DNA from: Andreesenia sp964489735
GTDB lineage: Bacteria > Bacillota > Clostridia > Tissierellales > Gottschalkiaceae
Direction: 5' to 3'
Assembly (NCBI GenBank): GCA_964489735.1
Contig: CAZBAL010000048.1
Coordinates: 1-9,017 of the forward strand
Length of the DNA: 9,017 nt
The position numbers and the translations under genes are program-made. Shown here in pieces: positions 5,610-9,017 of this stretch. The number at the start of each line of letters is the position of its first letter. Positions within the stretch are counted from its first letter, which is position 1. The notes below the pieces were generated by a model. It made no database searches, was not told where the DNA came from, and saw only the letters and a program-made list of their open reading frames with translations.

Positions 5610-7602
5610 CTATTTAGATAATTATGAATCTGAATTCATATCCGGATTTTCACAGAATTCTGAGGATATCAGCAGCGAAATATATGGCGGAAAAGCTTAC
5701 TGGATTAACTGGTTATATGCCAATGGATATAATATTCCCAAGAGCTATTTTGTCTCAAACAAACTGTCCGTTCAACAAGACGAAAAAATGACAGTGGAAA
5801 TGGACAGATTATTCGATTTCTGTGTGAAAAACTACAGAAATAATAAAGAAGAACATGCTTCAAATGCTGAGAACAAGCTGAATCTAGCTATAAGGTCATC
5901 TTCCACTATAGAGGATGGCTTCTCTGAGAGTAAAGCTGGAAACTTTGAATCCTTTTTAGGCGAAATGGATAGAGAAGAGTTTAAGGAAAACTATTTAAAG
6001 GTATTGGAATCACAAGCTTTAGATGATGAAGGGAAGATGGGTGTAATTGTTCAAGAGCTAATAGATCCGATTTTGTCTGGTGTCATTTTCTCGTCTAATC
6101 CGCTGAACTTTTCTAAAGAAGAAGTTTTATTCAGTATTGTTGAGGGATTCGGAGATAAACTTATGTCCGGTGTTGAAACAGGCAAGGATATTGTGGTGAA
6201 ACTGGATTGTGGAAAGATATCGATTAACCAGTTCAACTTTAATTTTTATAATCAATCTTCTCGGTTGAAAAAGCCGGAATATATAAATAAAGATGAAATC
6301 ATGAATAAGATAGTAGAGCTAATGTCTATAGCTAAAGAGATTGAAGCAAAGCTTGGTTATCCGGTAGATATAGAATGGGTCATAGATGAAGAAGGAGAAA
6401 TAGTAATAATACAGGTTAGACCTATCAATAATTTTATTTTGAAAGAAAATAGAATTGATCTTGTTAGTCAGGAAAACATGTATAAGCTAAACAAAAGACT
6501 GATAGATAGTGATAAGGTAAAGCTCAGACTAAAGGCAGAAAAGTCGGATGTTTTCATATCAGATGCATACATTGCTACACTAGATTGTTCAATGAAAAAA
6601 GAAGATTTAGATAAGTCCATAGATTTTCTTATAAGCAAGATAAAAAGATCTGACAGATGTGTTGGATACAGTGCAGTCATAGTTTCTCCACAGAATATTG
6701 ATGGAAAGATAATTAGAGCATTCGTTGGAGATTCAAATAAGCTGGATATAGACTTAATGGAAAAAGTCATTTCATATCCTAAATATTCAGATTTGAACAG
6801 CTGCATAAAATCATTTGCAGACATTGCAAAAGAATCATACTGGACTATAGCTATAATAATCCAGGAAATATATGAACCGGAATTTACAGGGATTATGAAC
6901 AGATCAGAAGAGCATTTTATTGTGGAAATAGCTAGAGGACACTTTGCGTCAAAAGGTATTCTGCCAATGTCTAGGTACATAATAAAAGATGGTGAAATAT
7001 TGGATTCGGTAGAGAATGTGCAGGAAAAAATACTGTCAATCAGAGAAGGGTATGTATATGAGGAAAATTTACCTTGTGATAAAAGAGATGTAAGACTCGA
7101 TATAAGTGAGCTCAATAAGATAATTGAAAAGTTCAGCAAGTTCTATAAGGATGGCTTATTAGTTGAGTTTGGGGTGTTAAGTGATGGTTCGGGCATCTTA
7201 AAACCATACTTAATAGATACATTTAGTATGAAGAGCGATAAGAAAATCACTGAAGATTGTATTAGGGAAATAAAAGAGGGAATTATTTGTCCTGGTACTA
7301 TAGAAGGAAAGCTTGTGAAGTTAGACTATTCTGATAAATCTTCTATTGATGTACATTTTTTAGATTCTATAAAAAATGAAAATGAAACTATTGAAAAGAC
7401 CGTATTCTATAGCAGATATCCTGATATATCATTTCTGAAAATAATTGAAGAATTTGATAATGAAAATATAAGTTTTATTTTTAGAGAGGGTTCTGTACTC
7501 TGTCATTTTTCAATTTTACTGAGAGAAAGAAATATTCCATCCATTGTGGGATATGATATAGACAGCTTGATTGAAGGAGAAAATATAATACTAGAAATAT
7601 AA
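5593..7602 (+). CDS. PEP-synthase/pyruvate-phosphate-dikinase-like phosphotransferase lacking the PEP-binding barrel
   Basis: By family this protein splits ATP, forms a phosphohistidine and passes the phosphoryl group to a small molecule. Residues ~30-280 are a good PPDK_N ATP-grasp domain: GGKAYWINWLYANGY, RSSSTIEDGFSESKAGNFES (101-120, Arg101), VQELIDPILSGVIFSSNP (153-170), EGFGDKLMSGVETG (184-197) and IEWVIDEEGEIVIIQVRPI (260-278; Glu261, Gln274, Arg276). Residues ~565-669 are the mobile phosphohistidine domain, from PGTIEGKLVKL to EGSVLCHFSILLRERNIPS, with the phosphorylatable His638. The usual TSHAA context is altered to LCHFS. The C-terminal PEP/pyruvate TIM barrel of PpsA and PPDK is absent (669 residues against ~790-900), so the acceptor is not necessarily pyruvate. 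The middle, ~300-550, resembles a degenerate ATP-grasp copy. Rifampin phosphotransferase has a similar end-to-end layout but a different, helical middle domain. ATG at 5593 overlaps the preceding gene by 17 bp, with GAGAGG at 5577-5582. Confidence 0.85.
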   Translation: MSASTNYLDNYESEFISGFSQNSEDISSEIYGGKAYWINWLYANGYNIPKSYFVSNKLSVQQDEKMTVEMDRLFDFCVKNYRNNKEEHASNAENKLNLAIRSSSTIEDGFSESKAGNFESFLGEMDREEFKENYLKVLESQALDDEGKMGVIVQELIDPILSGVIFSSNPLNFSKEEVLFSIVEGFGDKLMSGVETGKDIVVKLDCGKISINQFNFNFYNQSSRLKKPEYINKDEIMNKIVELMSIAKEIEAKLGYPVDIEWVIDEEGEIVIIQVRPINNFILKENRIDLVSQENMYKLNKRLIDSDKVKLRLKAEKSDVFISDAYIATLDCSMKKEDLDKSIDFLISKIKRSDRCVGYSAVIVSPQNIDGKIIRAFVGDSNKLDIDLMEKVISYPKYSDLNSCIKSFADIAKESYWTIAIIIQEIYEPEFTGIMNRSEEHFIVEIARGHFASKGILPMSRYIIKDGEILDSVENVQEKILSIREGYVYEENLPCDKRDVRLDISELNKIIEKFSKFYKDGLLVEFGVLSDGSGILKPYLIDTFSMKSDKKITEDCIREIKEGIICPGTIEGKLVKLDYSDKSSIDVHFLDSIKNENETIEKTVFYSRYPDISFLKIIEEFDNENISFIFREGSVLCHFSILLRERNIPSIVGYDIDSLIEGENIILEI

Positions 7603-7604
7603 AG

Positions 7605-7630
7605 AAGACTTCCGAAAAGAGGTCTTTTTT
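7605..7630 (+). terminator. Intrinsic terminator closing the four-gene cluster
   Basis: AAGACTTC (7605-7612) pairs with GAGGTCTT (7619-7626), including one G-T wobble, around the 6-base loop CGAAAA. The stem runs into six T (7625-7630). It begins 2 bp after the stop codon of the dikinase-like gene. Confidence 0.88.
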
Positions 7631-7664
7631 ATTTGGTGTTATCTGGTATTATTTGTTATTTGAT

Positions 7665-7693
7665 TTGACAATAGAATTCATATTATGTATACT
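7665..7693 (+). promoter_or_regulatory. Consensus sigma-A promoter for the ABC transporter gene
   Basis: A perfect -35 TTGACA (7665-7670), a 17-bp spacer and the -10 TATACT (7688-7693). Transcription should begin near 7700, giving a leader of about 130 nt before the ATG at 7833. It is by far the best promoter in the window. Confidence 0.85.
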
Positions 7694-7719
7694 CACAGTA
7701 AATATTACTTTGTATACAT
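7685..7719 (+). repeat. Nested inverted repeat over the -10 and start site, candidate operator
   Basis: ATGTATAC (7685-7692) and GTATACAT (7712-7719) are exact inverted repeats. Between them AGTAA (7697-7701) and TTACT (7705-7709) form a second dyad around ATA. The left outer arm covers the -10 box and the centre falls at the predicted transcription start. This is the expected place for a repressor site; the same sequence could also form a small 5'-end hairpin. Which protein would bind is unknown. Confidence 0.5.
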
Positions 7720-7832
7720 TCCAAAATAATATCTACATGATTACTTTTTTGCAATTTGTTTGCTCCTTTAATAATCAAGGCATATTTTAACTATTTTAAA
7801 AGGATAAAAGCAGAATTAAAAGAGGTGAGTAA

Positions 7833-8936
7833 ATGATAGAGTTTAAGAATGTGAGTAGAGTTTATCCAGGAGATATTAAAGCCCTGGATAATGTGAATTT
7901 GTTAATCAATAAGGGAGAGTTTGTATGCTTGGTAGGTACATCTGGTAGTGGTAAGACAACTGCTATGAGAATGATAAACAGGATGAACGTACCGACATCA
8001 GGAACTATTGAGATTGGCGGAAGAGATGTATCAAGGATGGATGAAGTAGACTTGAGAAGACAAATAGGATATGTAATTCAGCAGATAGGTCTCATGCCCC
8101 ATATGACGATATATGAAAATATCGTAATGGTTCCAAAGCTTTTGAAATGGCCGGAGGATAAAATGAATAGGATTGCTAAGGAGTTAATTGAGAGAGTCGA
8201 TCTATCGGCTTCCTACCTAGACAGCTATCCATCTGAGCTTTCTGGTGGACAGCAACAGAGAATTGGCGTTCTAAGAGCGCTGGCAGCTGACCAAGAGATT
8301 ATTTTAATGGATGAGCCGTTTGGTGCACTCGATCCAATTACGAGGGAGACACTTCAAAAGCTTATAAAGAGACTTCAGCAAGATATGGGAAAGACTGTAA
8401 TATTTGTCACTCACGATATGGACGAAGCTATAGAGCTATCAGATAGAATAGCAGTTATGGACAAGGGAAAAGTCATACAGTTTGACACCCCTGAGAATAT
8501 ACTGATGAATCCAAAAAATGAATTTGTTGAGAATTTGCTTGGAGATGATAGACTTAATCAAGCTAAGTTTGACTATGAGTCTGTTAGCAAGATTATGAAC
8601 AAGAATCATATCAAAGTTGACAAAGATATCTTGGCTAAAGATGCTGTAAAGATTATGTTCGAAAACAGAGTTGATATTTTGTACGTAGTAGATAAAGATG
8701 ATATTCTTTACGGACATGTCGATCTTTTTAATATTAACAGGAAAATCAATGTCAATAAACCTGTTAGTCAGTTGATTGAGGAAGGGATGTATGTTTACTC
8801 TGATACAAAAATCAGAGATGTAATTTACTATATTAATGATTTAGGATATAGAAATATGCCGGTTGTAGATGAAGAAACTCATAAGTTAGTAGGTAATATT
8901 ACTAGAACATCTATTGTCGATTCTCTATTTGATTAA
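7833..8936 (+). CDS. opuCA: Glycine betaine/carnitine/choline-type ABC transporter ATP-binding protein with CBS domains (OpuCA/ProV-like)
   Basis: This is the ATPase that powers import of an osmoprotectant (glycine betaine, carnitine, choline or similar) at the inner face of the membrane. Residues 1 to ~240 are the nucleotide-binding domain: Walker A GTSGSGKT (35-42, Lys41), Q-loop in VIQQIGLMPH (81-90), signature LSGGQQQR (136-143), Walker B ILMDEPFGALDP (157-168, Glu161) and H-loop VTHDMDEA (192-199, His194). Residues ~250-367 form two CBS modules, about 250-305 and 309-365. This pair marks the OpuCA/OpuBA/ProV family, where CBS domains sense ionic strength or, in some Firmicutes OpuCA proteins, bind cyclic di-AMP. 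At 367 residues the protein is complete and no catalytic residue is missing. The ATG at 7833 follows AGAGGTG (7821-7827). Permease and binding-protein genes are expected past the right edge. The exact paralogue (OpuBA, OpuCA or ProV) and substrate cannot be fixed from sequence. Confidence 0.92.
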   Translation: MIEFKNVSRVYPGDIKALDNVNLLINKGEFVCLVGTSGSGKTTAMRMINRMNVPTSGTIEIGGRDVSRMDEVDLRRQIGYVIQQIGLMPHMTIYENIVMVPKLLKWPEDKMNRIAKELIERVDLSASYLDSYPSELSGGQQQRIGVLRALAADQEIILMDEPFGALDPITRETLQKLIKRLQQDMGKTVIFVTHDMDEAIELSDRIAVMDKGKVIQFDTPENILMNPKNEFVENLLGDDRLNQAKFDYESVSKIMNKNHIKVDKDILAKDAVKIMFENRVDILYVVDKDDILYGHVDLFNINRKINVNKPVSQLIEEGMYVYSDTKIRDVIYYINDLGYRNMPVVDEETHKLVGNITRTSIVDSLFD

Positions 8937-8938
8937 TT

Positions 8939-8980
8939 TATTGTCGCACACTCGTGACTTCCGTCGTGAGTAAGACAATG
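8939..8980 (+). other. Long GC-rich hairpin just after the transporter gene
   Basis: ACTCGTGAC (8950-8958) pairs over 9 bp with GTCGTGAGT (8963-8971), including two G-T wobbles, around a TTCC tetraloop. Below it ATTGTC (8940-8945) pairs with GACAAT (8974-8979), separated by an internal loop GCAC/AA. No T-run follows, so this is not an intrinsic terminator. It begins within 4 bp of the stop codon. It could be structured RNA, an mRNA-processing or stability element, or the end of a mobile repeat. Confidence 0.6.
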
Positions 8981-8990
8981 AGACAGTCAG

Positions 8991-9010
8991 CACGTAAGGA
9001 AACTTGCGTG
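8991..9010 (+). other. Second hairpin with a GNRA (GAAA) tetraloop
   Basis: CACGTAAG (8991-8998) pairs with CTTGCGTG (9003-9010), with one wobble, around GAAA, a classic GNRA tetraloop. It lies 10 bases after the previous hairpin in the same GC-enriched stretch. GNRA loops are typical of folded, functional RNAs. The element continues or ends past the window edge, and I cannot match it to a known RNA family. Confidence 0.55.
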
Positions 9011-9017
9011 TAGAGAT

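Noticed and set aside
6468..7139. 223-codon open frame on the minus strand inside the dikinase-like gene
   Set aside because: It lies wholly within a gene with clear family motifs; its product is a Ser/Ile/Leu-rich string without recognisable domains, as expected from the antisense of AT-rich coding DNA.
5593..7602. Identification of the dikinase-like protein as phosphoenolpyruvate synthase or as rifampin phosphotransferase
   Set aside because: The PEP-binding TIM barrel needed for the first is absent, and the middle domain looks ATP-grasp-like and not like the helical rifampin-binding domain.
8940..8949. GTGCGACAAT on the minus strand, which resembles the 5' end of bacterial group II introns
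   Set aside because: An intron in that direction would have to run into the intact transporter gene; no domain V-like sequence or reverse transcriptase is present. The match is probably chance within the hairpin arm.

Overview
The window is AT-rich, with coding DNA roughly one-third G+C by eye. Arginine is mostly AGA, ribosome binding sites are strong and purine-rich, and GTG and TTG are used as starts. Together with a DUF4080-type B12-binding radical SAM protein and an Opu-type compatible-solute ABC ATPase, this suggests a low-GC Gram-positive anaerobe of the Clostridia. The genus cannot be fixed from the sequence. All complete genes are on the + strand; only a possible start codon at the extreme left edge points the other way.

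Layout. Bases 1-424 are mostly non-coding: a possible minus-strand gene start at the edge (1-14), a hairpin that reads as a terminator on the minus strand (142-181), an orphan 34-codon ORF (216-320) and a weak promoter. A stand-alone class-3-like aldehyde dehydrogenase follows (425-1792) and ends at a long intrinsic terminator (1930-1978). A -10 element at 2005-2010 precedes a compact four-gene cluster (2071-7602): a B12-binding radical SAM protein, a TPR protein, an NMN-adenylyltransferase-like nucleotidyltransferase, and a PEP-synthase/dikinase-like phosphotransferase. The spacings are 2 bp, 24 bp and a 17-bp overlap, and the cluster closes with a clear terminator at 7605-7630. A consensus promoter (7665-7693) overlapped by a nested inverted repeat then drives an OpuCA/ProV-like ATPase with tandem CBS domains (7833-8936). 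The last 80 bases hold two well-formed hairpins in a distinctly GC-richer segment that runs off the window.

How the genes may work together. The transporter gene is very probably the first gene of an osmoprotectant uptake operon whose permease and binding-protein genes lie beyond the right edge. The four-gene cluster is the least explained part. Its last two genes overlap, and by family they catalyse phosphoryl transfer to a small molecule and nucleotidyl transfer. The dikinase-like protein keeps the ATP-grasp and phosphohistidine domains but has no PEP/pyruvate TIM barrel; in its middle it carries what looks like a degenerate second copy of the ATP-grasp domain. A phosphorylate-then-nucleotidylate pathway, perhaps linked to radical SAM chemistry, is an inference and not demonstrated.
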